Shown piece after piece: positions 37,982-46,666 of a stretch of 64,000 bases of DNA. This stretch comes from Opitutales bacterium (GTDB taxonomy: Bacteria > Verrucomicrobiota > Verrucomicrobiia > Opitutales > Seribacteraceae): positions 1 through 64,000 of the forward strand of contig JAOHKZ010000003.1 in NCBI GenBank assembly GCA_028101545.1, written 5' to 3'. The position numbers and the translations under genes are program-made. A model generated the notes under the pieces. It ran no database searches. It was given only the letters and a program-made list of their open reading frames with translations, and had not been told where the DNA came from. Positions within the stretch are counted from its first letter, which is position 1. Every line of letters begins with the position of its first letter.

Positions 37982-38237
37982 ATTTTAGTTATGTGGTGTC
38001 TTTTGCAACATAGTTGCAGTTATCGTAAGTCATTATTTAAAAAAATTGGTCTAGATTTGACCAAATAGAATATTAAAATTACTTATTATAGAATATTTCA
38101 AATTCGTTATTAACTTCTTTTCGATGATTTAATTTTTCAATTCTTATAATTTCGAGATATAAAATTGGCTTTATGAAAATATTTATTCTATTACAAACCT
38201 TTACCCAATATCCTTAAGGGGGAATAGAGTAATTGAG
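37982..38237. other. 256-bp AT-rich intergenic region, no gene seen
   Basis: The HAD gene and the DjlA-like gene are separated by an unusually long gap for this compact window. It contains only short hairpins (GCAAC/GTTGC at 38005-38017; TTGGTC/GACCAA at 38046-38064) without T-runs, and long AT tracts. I see no reading frame, tRNA or riboswitch motif. Probably the promoter region of the downstream gene. Confidence 0.5.
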
Positions 38238-38996
38238 ATGAATTGGTGGGGTAAGCTAATTGGAACAGGAGTGGGTATGTTTGGAGGACCAATAGGTGCG
38301 ATTGCCGGTGCTGCAATCGGTCACCTTTATGACGATGACGACATCACACCGCAGAACGAACAAAAAGCACGTATTCTTTACCTTGCTTATTTTTTTTCCT
38401 GTGCTGCAAAAATTGCAAAAGCAGATGGGCATATTTCTGAAGGAGAGATTCGAACGGTGGAGTCACTTATCCAAAGATTTGGTCTTGATGAAAAAAGGTC
38501 AGAGTTTGCTAAAAATGTTTTTCGAAAAGCAAAGACAAGCCGTCGTTCAATAGATGAAGATTTTAAGGAAGTAGGCCGCCTCATCGGATATGAAGCAACT
38601 GTTGGTCAGTCTTTTCTCGGAGGGCTTTTTGAGATTGTTTGGTCAAATGGAAAGAATCTGAATGAATTGCAGGTTCGTTATTTACTCCGTTGTGAAGAGC
38701 GCCTTAGACTTAAGCCTGGCATTGTGCAGACTTGGATTCGCGGAGGGTATGCCCCACCCTGCTACAATAGTTCTAATAATGAAATCTCCTTGGAGGAAGC
38801 TTACCAAATATTAGATTCAACTCCCCAAAGCACAGACTCAGAAATTAAGTCGAGATATAGAAAAAAAGCTGCAAATTTTCATCCAGATAAGCTTAGTAGC
38901 AAAAATTTACCTAAAGAGTTTACTTCATTTGCGAATGATCAATTGGCTAAAATTAATCATGCCCATGAGTTGATTTGTAAAAACCGTGGAATTTAA
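38238..38996 (+). CDS. djlA: DjlA-like J-domain co-chaperone with TerB domain
   Basis: A 252-aa protein with an N-terminal glycine-zipper-like hydrophobic segment (WWGKLIGTGVGMFGGPIGAI), a TerB-like helical domain (about 50-165, with ADGHISEGEIRTVESLIQRFG), and a C-terminal J domain (about 186-250) bearing the HPD motif in NFHPDKLSSKNLP. This is the domain order of DjlA, a membrane-anchored DnaK co-chaperone. The J domain should stimulate DnaK ATPase at the membrane. ATG start. Its stop overlaps the convergent ABC ATPase gene by 4 bp within a short hairpin. Confidence 0.88.
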   Translation: MNWWGKLIGTGVGMFGGPIGAIAGAAIGHLYDDDDITPQNEQKARILYLAYFFSCAAKIAKADGHISEGEIRTVESLIQRFGLDEKRSEFAKNVFRKAKTSRRSIDEDFKEVGRLIGYEATVGQSFLGGLFEIVWSNGKNLNELQVRYLLRCEERLRLKPGIVQTWIRGGYAPPCYNSSNNEISLEEAYQILDSTPQSTDSEIKSRYRKKAANFHPDKLSSKNLPKEFTSFANDQLAKINHAHELICKNRGI

Positions 38997-39002
38997 TCTA
39001 CG
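38985..39002. terminator. Short stop-spanning hairpin at the djlA/ABC ATPase junction
   Basis: CGTGGA at 38985-38990 pairs with TCTACG at 38997-39002 (6 bp, one G-T wobble), loop ATTTAA. Both stop codons of the overlapping convergent genes lie in the loop and right arm. No T-run, so a terminator role is tentative. Confidence 0.3.
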
Positions 39003-39670
39003 ATCAATCCATCATTCATAGAAATAAACCTATCGCATCTTCTAGCGAGTTGATTGTTATGAGTTACCAGTAATACTGCTAAATTTTGTTCTCTCGATAA
39101 ACGTTGCAGTAGATCAAACACAATTTCTGAATTTGCCGTATCTAAGTTACCAGTTGGTTCATCTGCCAAAATCAGAGAGGGTGAATTAATTAATGCTCTA
39201 GCGATAGCGACCCGTTGTTGTTCGCCTCCCGACAATTTATTGGCAAAGCGATCAAGCTTTTCACTAAGTCCTAACTGATTCAGTATCTGATCAGCACGCT
39301 CTAGTGCATCTTCTGAATCTTCACCTTTTTTTATAGCCGGCAGAGCTACATTTTCTCTTGCAGATAATTCTTTAATGAGAAAATGAAATTGAAAAATAAA
39401 TCCAATTTTTTCATTTCTTAGCTGGGTTTTTTGAATTTCGTTTAATTTAGATATCGAATTATTATTTATAATAATTTCCCCACTATCGGGTTGGTCGAGG
39501 AGACCAAGCAGATACATTAGTGTACTTTTCCCACATCCTGAAGGGCCTATTATAGAGGTAATTTCTCCTTGATTTGCATTAAATGAAACTCCTCGAAGAG
39601 CATGAACTTTTTCTTCACCCTCTAAAAAAGAATGAGTCAGATTACGAACTTGAAGTAGGGGAACATTCAT
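38993..39670 (-). CDS. ABC transporter ATPase (LolD/MacB type)
   Basis: A 225-aa ATPase of the LolD/MacB/FtsE group. Motifs are Walker A GPSGCGKSTLMYLLG near residue 41, a Q-loop in FIFQFHFLIKELSA, the signature LSGGEQQRVAIARAL near 145, Walker B LILADEPTGNLD, and VTHNNQLA with the H-loop His. It works with the FtsX-type permease encoded immediately upstream; the permease stop and this start share base 39670 region, showing tight coupling. Given the membrane-fusion and TolC-like genes in the same operon, it more likely powers MacAB-type export than lipoprotein release. Confidence 0.9.
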   Translation of the reverse strand: MNVPLLQVRNLTHSFLEGEEKVHALRGVSFNANQGEITSIIGPSGCGKSTLMYLLGLLDQPDSGEIIINNNSISKLNEIQKTQLRNEKIGFIFQFHFLIKELSARENVALPAIKKGEDSEDALERADQILNQLGLSEKLDRFANKLSGGEQQRVAIARALINSPSLILADEPTGNLDTANSEIVFDLLQRLSREQNLAVLLVTHNNQLARRCDRFISMNDGLIVD

Positions 39671-40917
39671 TAAATTGTTTCCCTAATGATTTTAGCCGGT
39701 TCAACTTTAGAAGCCCTGCGTGCTGGGATCCAGCTGGCAATACTAACAAATATTGTGGCAATTAAAATTGCCCAAATGTAATGAGATATATCCCAGTTAA
39801 CCACAAAACTATCGGTTGTAAAAATACCCCTTATCTCTAAAGGAATTTGCGAGACTAAATATGTACCTATTACACCAAATAAAACTCCGCCTACGATCCC
39901 TGCGATAAGAACAATCATTCCTTGCCAAAGAAAAATTGCTGAGATGTCTTTAGGTTCAAAACCAATAGATCGTAATATTGCCACATCACGAGTTTTTTCT
40001 ATTACCATGATGGCAAATACATTGAACATACCTAAGCCAGATAATAATAGAATAGTTGAAACTGTAATGGCCGAGGAAATACGTAAGGCCTTGAAAACAT
40101 CGAGCCAAACTTTTTCTCTTTCTTGCCAACTAACAGTTCTGTGTCCTAAGGTTTGTTGAATTTGAGAAGCAACACTCCTAGCATTATCTGGGTTGAACAT
40201 GCTCAATTGAAATACAGAACCGCCAAATCTTTTCCCTTCAATTGATCGGGCTGTGGCTAGAGATATGTAGATTCTTTTTTTATCAATTTCACTAACTCCT
40301 GTCTCGAAGATTCCAGAAACTCGCAATTGGAAATTTCCCTTTTTACCAACGATGTTGACCCTATCATTCACATGTAAATTTAATCTCTCAGCAACCCGGT
40401 TTCCAATAAATATACCCATTTCATCGCTTAAGAAATTCTCAATGGAACCATGCATCAATTGATTTTCGATCTCGGATGCAATCATATGGTCATTAATTCT
40501 TATTCCATGTGCCTGAACCGAGTAGTTTCTAGATTTTGTTTGAAGTGCTGCATTACATTCAAATACTTCGGAGATTCCATTAATTGATGGGAATTCGGAA
40601 AGAGCGTTTCGGATTTTCCCTGGATAGTCTACTCCATCGATATATTCAGCATCTTCTCGACTTTTAAATTGAAATTTAAATTGCCCGTCCTTTGAAATTT
40701 TATTTACAGTTCCCTTCATATCCTGAAACCGGTCAGATATTCTTATCGCTCCGTTTGTACCTAAAATAGTTCGTATGAAATAAGTTTGAAAACCTGAAGT
40801 TTGTGCCTGAGTGACAATAAAAAAAGAAATTCCAAAAATAATTCCAATGAGACTCATTGTCATTGCCCGTTTGCGAGAAAATACATACCGCAAGGCAAGT
40901 TGAAATGTAATGTTCAC
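39670..40917 (-). CDS. FtsX-family ABC permease (MacB/LolCE type)
   Basis: A 415-aa permease with one N-terminal membrane helix (about 18-38), a ~220-residue periplasmic domain of MacB/LolC type, and three C-terminal helices (near 280-300, 320-345, 375-395). The conserved FtsX region appears as VFAIMVIEKTRDVAILRSIGF and the C-terminal WIPARRASKVEPAKIIRE. It pairs with the ATPase that follows and the membrane-fusion protein upstream. ATPase and permease being separate proteins differs from E. coli MacB (fused) but is common elsewhere. ATG start. Confidence 0.85.
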   Translation of the reverse strand: MNITFQLALRYVFSRKRAMTMSLIGIIFGISFFIVTQAQTSGFQTYFIRTILGTNGAIRISDRFQDMKGTVNKISKDGQFKFQFKSREDAEYIDGVDYPGKIRNALSEFPSINGISEVFECNAALQTKSRNYSVQAHGIRINDHMIASEIENQLMHGSIENFLSDEMGIFIGNRVAERLNLHVNDRVNIVGKKGNFQLRVSGIFETGVSEIDKKRIYISLATARSIEGKRFGGSVFQLSMFNPDNARSVASQIQQTLGHRTVSWQEREKVWLDVFKALRISSAITVSTILLLSGLGMFNVFAIMVIEKTRDVAILRSIGFEPKDISAIFLWQGMIVLIAGIVGGVLFGVIGTYLVSQIPLEIRGIFTTDSFVVNWDISHYIWAILIATIFVSIASWIPARRASKVEPAKIIRETI

Positions 40918-40937
40918 TGAGAAAACCTATTCGTATT

Positions 40938-42062
40938 TTATTTAAGGTAGACTGGTTGTACAGTCTGACCATCTCTAAGGAGATGAGGCGTTTCAACAAT
41001 AATAATTTCTCCCTCTTTTAATCCGTCAAGAACTTCTACCGTTTGAAAATTTTTGGCACCAATTTTGATATTTTTAATAATGGCTTTGTTATTTTCTAAT
41101 ATAAAGACAGAATTTCCTATGACAGCTTTCGCTGGAATGATTAAGCTGTTTTTCTTTTGGCTTTTGATAATTTCCACGCTACCCGATGCTCCAGTTGGAA
41201 GTAGTCTTGTTGTATTATTCATTTTTAGATAAATAAACCTTCTGCCAGATTGCGGATTTACACTACTCGATAAACGGGATACATTTGCCTCAATTACCTC
41301 ATCACCAAGTGAGAAAAGACTAACTGCAGCTGGTAACCCTTCTTTTAAACCAAAGAAATCTTCTTCATTTAAGGACGCTTGAATTACTCGTTCATTAGAT
41401 ATGATTGTACCAATCAGTTGCCCAATTGAAACTAAATTACCTGGAGATACATATGATTCAATCAACTGACCTTTTAATGGACTGCGAATCGTCATTTTAT
41501 CGATTTGGGATATAAGGTTTTCAATATTTGTATTAAGATCAAATAATTTTTCATCATTATCGATTTTTTCCCGTTCAACTTGTGTCTTCAGTCGATTTAC
41601 ATGATTTCTCTTTCTGTTAAGGTCAGCTATCGAAATGTGTTCTCCTTCTGAGAATTTGGATAGTGCGTTAAGTTCTTCCTGTTCAATCTCTAATTCTAAG
41701 GCGTGAATCGATCCTTTTTTAATTTTTTTGATAAAATGATCCTTAGTTGTTAACGCTTGTTTCAAAGTTCTGTTAAGGTCCGTAATGTCAAGTTGAGCAA
41801 TAATTTGATTTTTCTCGACAAAGATTGTTTTCGCTAATGGTAACTTAGCTACCGTAGATACAATTCCCGGCAGGCTAGATTTTAGCTGGTGGGTTTGCTC
41901 TGCTAAAATATGAACATTGCCGGTTACAGAATCTTGGATTTCACCTTTTGTCACCATCCTACAGCGAACTTCTTGTCCAGAATTCCAAAAAAGCAAATAA
42001 AGGGCTAAGAATATTATTAATACTAGAGTAACAAAAACACTTTTCAAATTAGTAGTTTTCAT
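40938..42062 (-). CDS. Periplasmic membrane-fusion (adaptor) protein, HlyD/MacA family
   Basis: A 374-aa adaptor with an N-terminal signal anchor (about residues 8-27), a barrel-sandwich half-lipoyl motif (VRCRMVTKGEIQDSVTGNV), a coiled-coil hairpin of ~100 residues (about 110-190), the second lipoyl half IRSPLKGQLIESYVSPGNLV, and beta-barrel plus membrane-proximal domains to the end. It would connect the inner-membrane permease to the TolC-like channel encoded just upstream (4-bp gap). Family and role are clear; the cargo is not. Confidence 0.87.
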   Translation of the reverse strand: MKTTNLKSVFVTLVLIIFLALYLLFWNSGQEVRCRMVTKGEIQDSVTGNVHILAEQTHQLKSSLPGIVSTVAKLPLAKTIFVEKNQIIAQLDITDLNRTLKQALTTKDHFIKKIKKGSIHALELEIEQEELNALSKFSEGEHISIADLNRKRNHVNRLKTQVEREKIDNDEKLFDLNTNIENLISQIDKMTIRSPLKGQLIESYVSPGNLVSIGQLIGTIISNERVIQASLNEEDFFGLKEGLPAAVSLFSLGDEVIEANVSRLSSSVNPQSGRRFIYLKMNNTTRLLPTGASGSVEIIKSQKKNSLIIPAKAVIGNSVFILENNKAIIKNIKIGAKNFQTVEVLDGLKEGEIIIVETPHLLRDGQTVQPVYLK

Positions 42063-42066
42063 AAGT

Positions 42067-43437
42067 CTAAGAATTGGGAAATTTTATAGTCATTTCATAT
42101 TCCAACTTTAATTGGAGGTATGTAAATACAGATTTAAATAATCCTAGTTCAGCTTCTGTTAGAATTAACCTTGATGAAAGAAGATCATTAATTGTTATTT
42201 GGTTTTCGTTAAACTCAATCTGGCTTTTCTCGAAACGGTTTTTGGCAGTAGAGGCAAGTTTCCTGGATAATTTAATTTGATTAGCTAAATTATTTAACTG
42301 TGATTGAAGATTTTTAATTTTTAATCTTAATTCCCTAATACTGCTTTCAAGTTTAATTTCAAAGGTTCTTTTATGTGACAAAGCGAGAGACTTTTCAGCT
42401 TTGCTTCTTGAAGAGTCCCATAAATTCCAATTAGCCTCAATCCCTGCTAGCAAATTATTTCTTCTTACCGAATCAGGGTTATCTGGTAAATCTATTTGGT
42501 CTTGGTAAATTCCTGCAATCAAATTTAATTTTGGTTTTAGGGAAGCTTCAGCAATTTTAATTTGTTCCTTTTCTATTTGAATTAAATTTTTCAATTTTTC
42601 AACTTCTTCGGATGAATGAGAAGTGATCAACTGAGGTAAGTTTTTTCCAAATTCATGGTTCCTACATAGTTGGATGAAGTTATCGGGAATTGAAAGATCA
42701 ACGGCTTTGTAATATCCAGTTTCAAATTGAAAATAAGATTTCTCTAATTGTAAAATTCGCTCAGTTTCTGCAATTAGAATAGAATGTTCCAATTTTCTTA
42801 TTGTCGCCTCGCTTACTTCTAACTCCGTTCCTAAGCCTAATTCTTTTTTTTCGATTAATTTTGCTTCATTTTCTTCAGAAAACTTCAATGTTTCTTTTTC
42901 AAGTAGAAGTTTATAATTAAGATACAGTAGTTGCATGAAATCTGATTTCATTCGAATTATTAAATTCGATTTAACAGAATCTGACTTTTGAACCGCTAAT
43001 TCTCTAGATAATTCAGCAATTTTACTTTTCGCTCCCAAAGCCCCCCAATGATATAAAGGTTTCTTTGCTGATATTGAAGCAATTGTACGATAGCTCTGTG
43101 AGTAACCTTGCCCTGGACGATCTTCATGAATCGAATGACTCCCAATATTTAAACGAGCTGTAAATCCTTTTGCTGAGTTGGCAATTGTTTTCCTTGATTC
43201 AGCTTCATTAAGAAGCTCCTTAGACTCCTTAATCATTGGAGCATTAAGATCAAGCTTTTGCTCTATTTCTTTTAAGGCAGGAAAAAAGAATGCTATTTTT
43301 TCTTGTTGAAGAGAATCTACATTTTTATTTTGCGAAAAAGCTAATGAAATGCTCCACAAAAAAAATGTGAGAAGATAAATTATTGAGTAATTAGAATTCA
43401 AAAAACCAAGTATGATCAAAAATCTTCCATATCTCAA
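42067..43437 (-). CDS. TolC-family outer-membrane efflux protein
   Basis: A 456-aa TolC-like channel subunit with a signal peptide (IIYLLTFFLWSISLAFSQ, about residues 19-36) and two long alpha-helical repeats rich in Glu/Lys/Leu (about 60-210 and 265-440), as expected for the periplasmic tunnel. The WGALGAKSKIAELSRELAVQ and NLWDSSRSKAEKSLALSHK segments correspond in the two halves. No ATG precedes the signal peptide in frame; TTG 43437 or an internal TTG (near 43419 or 43401) must be used. It heads a four-gene export operon 32 bp after the cytochrome c gene and may be cotranscribed with the respiratory operon. Confidence 0.82.
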   Translation of the reverse strand: MRYGRFLIILGFLNSNYSIIYLLTFFLWSISLAFSQNKNVDSLQQEKIAFFFPALKEIEQKLDLNAPMIKESKELLNEAESRKTIANSAKGFTARLNIGSHSIHEDRPGQGYSQSYRTIASISAKKPLYHWGALGAKSKIAELSRELAVQKSDSVKSNLIIRMKSDFMQLLYLNYKLLLEKETLKFSEENEAKLIEKKELGLGTELEVSEATIRKLEHSILIAETERILQLEKSYFQFETGYYKAVDLSIPDNFIQLCRNHEFGKNLPQLITSHSSEEVEKLKNLIQIEKEQIKIAEASLKPKLNLIAGIYQDQIDLPDNPDSVRRNNLLAGIEANWNLWDSSRSKAEKSLALSHKRTFEIKLESSIRELRLKIKNLQSQLNNLANQIKLSRKLASTAKNRFEKSQIEFNENQITINDLLSSRLILTEAELGLFKSVFTYLQLKLEYEMTIKFPNS

Positions 43438-43469
43438 CCAGAATGAAAGAATTTAATACTAAGCTATTT

Positions 43470-44141
43470 TTAGTCAGAAGTATTGGTAAGATAAAGAGAT
43501 TGAAGTGCACTTCCAATCCATTGTTCTTGTTGAGAGGATGATTCCTCCCTAACTCGAGCAACTTGGTCTTCGCTTACCTCGGAGGAATCGTTACCCCAAG
43601 CTTGCCTAACATAAGTTGATACATTCGCTATTTCTCGATCATTTATTGGAACAGCAGCCATGTTGACTGCTGCCGAAGTACCATATTTTTCTCCATTAAC
43701 TAAAATCTCACCTTTGAGGCCTTTTAAAATGACTTTGATTATTAAATCAGGGTCAGCAGAAACCCATTCTGAACCCGCTAATGGAGGATATTGGGTAGCA
43801 ATACCTAAGCCGTTAGCTTGATGACAAGATGCACAACGAACGGCAAATATTTTTTTCCCTGAATCGACCTTTCTTTCTAATCTCAGAATTTCCTTTTCTT
43901 CATCAGTTAACTCGACAACTTCTTTAGGTGGGTGAACTTGAAAACCATTAGTTGAATGTGCCAACTGTATGGAGCAAACAAAAATCAAGCAACCAAACAT
44001 AAAAACGAAAACAAGGGGAGCAATGAGAAAACCCTTGGTGGGGGGATGCTTTTCACGATTCAGTTCAGAATGAACCTCAACCATATCATCATCATTCATA
44101 ACCTTAATATCATCTAAGCTTTTATTTGTCTTATTGCTCAT
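43470..44141 (-). CDS. Membrane-anchored monohaem cytochrome c
   Basis: A 223-aa protein with a membrane anchor at about residues 38-60 and one class I cytochrome c domain: CASCH at 103-107, PPLAGSEWV, a candidate axial Met in AVNMAAVP at 161, and a final helix VSTYVRQAWGN. The domain closely resembles the second cytochrome domain of the CcoO-like protein upstream (GLG...PPL-x-(G/D)-S-(E/D)-WV, KG/HGLxGEI, WGN), so the two probably arose by duplication. Its start overlaps the upstream stop by ATGA. It likely receives electrons from ACIII or passes them to a separate oxidase; it may correspond functionally to CcoP, but has one haem only. Confidence 0.85.
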   Translation of the reverse strand: MSNKTNKSLDDIKVMNDDDMVEVHSELNREKHPPTKGFLIAPLVFVFMFGCLIFVCSIQLAHSTNGFQVHPPKEVVELTDEEKEILRLERKVDSGKKIFAVRCASCHQANGLGIATQYPPLAGSEWVSADPDLIIKVILKGLKGEILVNGEKYGTSAAVNMAAVPINDREIANVSTYVRQAWGNDSSEVSEDQVARVREESSSQQEQWIGSALQSLYLTNTSD

Positions 44142-45250
44142 TTGTCAGAATTTAGTTCTGCCGCAGTCCACATTTGCATCTGCCCCCGATCTTTGACGGA
44201 GTCCCTTACAATAGCAACTTCCTCTGGACTGATAGCGGACCCTGAGTTACCCCAGTCATTTCTAATGTAAGTGAGGACATCAGCAATTTGCTGATCAGTC
44301 AGTGAACCTGGTGGTACTCCTGGAGGTATCATAACACCATTATATTTCACTCCACTAACTTCGATTTCACCCATTAAGCCGTGCATGCTAATTTTTATAA
44401 TTCTTTCCTTGTCTCCGAGCACCCAATCAGAATCTACTAGTGGAGGGAATACACCAGGTTGACCTAAACCAGTGGGTTGATGGCAGGATACACACCCTCC
44501 CCCACCTGGGCCGACTTTTGTATAAATTTCTTTTCCGGATGAAATTTGGTCAGATAACCAAGAAGGTAATTTAGTTGAGGTCGTTGGGATTGTAACAAGT
44601 TCGGATGTAACCGGTTCCTCCTCCTCCACGAAACTCATCTCAGGTAATTCATAATCTTGGCGAAGTTCTTGAAGGTACGCCACGATACGATTTGCTTTAA
44701 TTCCTGGTTTTACGAATCTTGTTGTATTATCTTCTGAAATAATTTGTAAAGCCCCTGATACATTAGAATCCTTGATGTCATAAAGAAAAGGATTCGGAGG
44801 GCAAATCGATTTTTCAATTAAGGATTGTGGTTCGAAAAGGTGTTGATGCAACCATTCATCTGAATATTCTCTCAGTCCTATATTAGCTAAATCAGGACCT
44901 ACCCTAGTATTTCCAATATTTACTTCATTCTGCAAAATATAATCTCTTGCAACCGAAGGTCTTTTTCCCCACCCTCTCTCCACATCAAAACCAGCTTCGA
45001 CTAAGCGAACTTGTTGAGTATGGCATGTGGCGCAACCAAGGGATAAATATTCTTCAGCACCTTGTTGGGCAGCACCAGAAAACGCAATAGGGTACAAATC
45101 AGAATCTTCAGGTATACTTCCATCCTCGTTTAAAACAGATGAAGTAGGAGATAAATCTCCAAATTGTTTTCGGGCACCAACTACAAAGGCAAACCAAGCA
45201 ACTGCGAGTGTGGAAAAAATTCCAAATGAGAATTTAAAAATATTATTCAT
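44138..45250 (-). CDS. CcoO-like cytochrome c fused to a second cytochrome c domain; altered axial ligand
   Basis: A 370-aa protein with an N-terminal anchor (about 7-24). Residues 60-160 follow CcoO of cbb3 oxidases closely: LGCATCHTQQVR (haem at C73, C76, H77), ERGWGKRPSVARDY and TRVGPDLANIG. At the axial-ligand loop, where CcoO has Met followed by Pro, this protein has SICPPNPFL, with Cys at 150. A second cytochrome domain (about 235-350) has CVSCH at 253-257 and a plausible Met at 307. So it is a dihaem fusion. It overlaps both neighbours by 4 bp. Pairing with the ligand-poor CcoN-like subunit suggests the pair has diverged together. Confidence 0.85.
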   Translation of the reverse strand: MNNIFKFSFGIFSTLAVAWFAFVVGARKQFGDLSPTSSVLNEDGSIPEDSDLYPIAFSGAAQQGAEEYLSLGCATCHTQQVRLVEAGFDVERGWGKRPSVARDYILQNEVNIGNTRVGPDLANIGLREYSDEWLHQHLFEPQSLIEKSICPPNPFLYDIKDSNVSGALQIISEDNTTRFVKPGIKANRIVAYLQELRQDYELPEMSFVEEEEPVTSELVTIPTTSTKLPSWLSDQISSGKEIYTKVGPGGGGCVSCHQPTGLGQPGVFPPLVDSDWVLGDKERIIKISMHGLMGEIEVSGVKYNGVMIPPGVPPGSLTDQQIADVLTYIRNDWGNSGSAISPEEVAIVRDSVKDRGQMQMWTAAELNSDK

Positions 45251-46659
45251 ACTGTAGAAGCCTTGGATGCAAACTTTTTACTTCTTCCCGTATCTTCAAA
45301 GGGGTTAGGGACAAGAACCTTCCAAATATTAATTACAAACACCAATTGTGAAAACCCCAGTATGATAAATGAAATTTCGGTGATTAAGAAATAGGGTTGA
45401 ATCGAAGCAATGACAGAGTTAGCCCAATCAAGATCAGGTTGTTGAGCCAAAACACCGTGAGTTAAACCGCCAATCAAGTAAGCTAATAATAGCATCATGA
45501 CCCCCAAAGCTGAAGTCCAAAAGTGAAATGTTTTTGCTGCTATTGTAATCTCTTTACCAGTGATTTTAGGTAGCATGTAGTAAACAGCACCAAAAACGAT
45601 CATGCTGAAAAAGCCGTAAACTCTTTGATTAAAATGGAATTCATTTATGATAGAGAATTGAGTCAACTTGGCTACAGCGGGTAGCGAAAATATCACACCA
45701 ATATAACTAGAAATTGTGTAAGATAGAGTTCCAAATATAACAAATCTTAATGGTAAGCTGTTCCAGACTTTATCAATGTCTTTAAAAGCAGTTGCATGAA
45801 AGTTAGTTGAGGCAACTGCAATGGGGAAAATCATTGCGATACTCATAACTGTTCCAATAGCAGGTATCCACATTGGAACGGGTCCACCTTCTAAATGATG
45901 TACTACAGACCATGGTGCCAATGATGCAATACACCAAAATCCGAATATAGCCAGATAGTATTTATCGATGGGTTTACCAATAATTGAAGGAATTATGTAG
46001 TATGCAACTCCAAGGGCAAATGGTGTAAGCCAAAGCCAAATTAAATTTTGACCAAACCACATTGATAGAACACTCTGAACCGTTCCGGGAGAAGGATTAA
46101 TTTCAAGGCCATTCCAAGCGATTAAGAAAAGTGCAGGGAACCACAATATGGCAGCTAGTATGAACCATTGCGGGGCTATCGTGTCTGAGTACTTACGAGA
46201 GCGATGCAGTACAATAATCAAGCAAGTAATGATTGCGTATGAAATAAATAGAAGTGGCCAAATCTCCTTAGGCATTTCAAGCATCTCATGAGAATTCATG
46301 TGCCCATCTAAAATCCCTAACAATCCTAAAGTGATTCCAATATTCCAGATGAAACCAGCAACAAGTAGTAAAACACGGCCTCTTACTTCTGCTTGCGATA
46401 ACCTAGCGATAATCCAAATACTTATTGCAAAAATTGAATTTCCACCCCAACCATAAACAAAAGCATTTGCTTGTGCTATTTTAACTTTTCCGTAAGTAAA
46501 AAATTCAAAAGATGAAAGAAAAAAAGGATCTGTTAATTTAGCAGCGGCAATGTAAGCGAGGAGTGCGGCGGCAAGTAACCACAAACCAGCAGAGGCAACA
46601 AAAAAAGAAACCACCCATTTTGCAGATTTGTCTATCACTTGTTCGTCAGTAATTTTCAC
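45247..46659 (-). CDS. CcoN-like haem-copper oxidase subunit I homologue lacking several metal ligands
   Basis: A 470-aa, ~12-helix membrane protein homologous to CcoN of cbb3 oxidases: GWGGNSIFAIS in helix II, MWFGQNLIWLWLTP in helix VI, WSVVHHLEGGPVPMW in helix VII, RVYGFFSMIVFGAVYYMLP in helix X. Key differences from CcoN: the low-spin haem b His in helix II is Gln63; the CuB His in helix VI is Gln204; the second His of the helix X H-x-H is Asn344. The helix VII Tyr is Ala248. Only His254-His255 (CuB pair) and His342 (haem b3 ligand) remain. The codons (CAA, CAA, AAT) were read directly. Start is GTG. O2 reduction by the usual mechanism seems unlikely. Confidence 0.85.
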   Translation of the reverse strand: MKITDEQVIDKSAKWVVSFFVASAGLWLLAAALLAYIAAAKLTDPFFLSSFEFFTYGKVKIAQANAFVYGWGGNSIFAISIWIIARLSQAEVRGRVLLLVAGFIWNIGITLGLLGILDGHMNSHEMLEMPKEIWPLLFISYAIITCLIIVLHRSRKYSDTIAPQWFILAAILWFPALFLIAWNGLEINPSPGTVQSVLSMWFGQNLIWLWLTPFALGVAYYIIPSIIGKPIDKYYLAIFGFWCIASLAPWSVVHHLEGGPVPMWIPAIGTVMSIAMIFPIAVASTNFHATAFKDIDKVWNSLPLRFVIFGTLSYTISSYIGVIFSLPAVAKLTQFSIINEFHFNQRVYGFFSMIVFGAVYYMLPKITGKEITIAAKTFHFWTSALGVMMLLLAYLIGGLTHGVLAQQPDLDWANSVIASIQPYFLITEISFIILGFSQLVFVINIWKVLVPNPFEDTGRSKKFASKASTV

Positions 46660-46666
46660 GTTTAAG

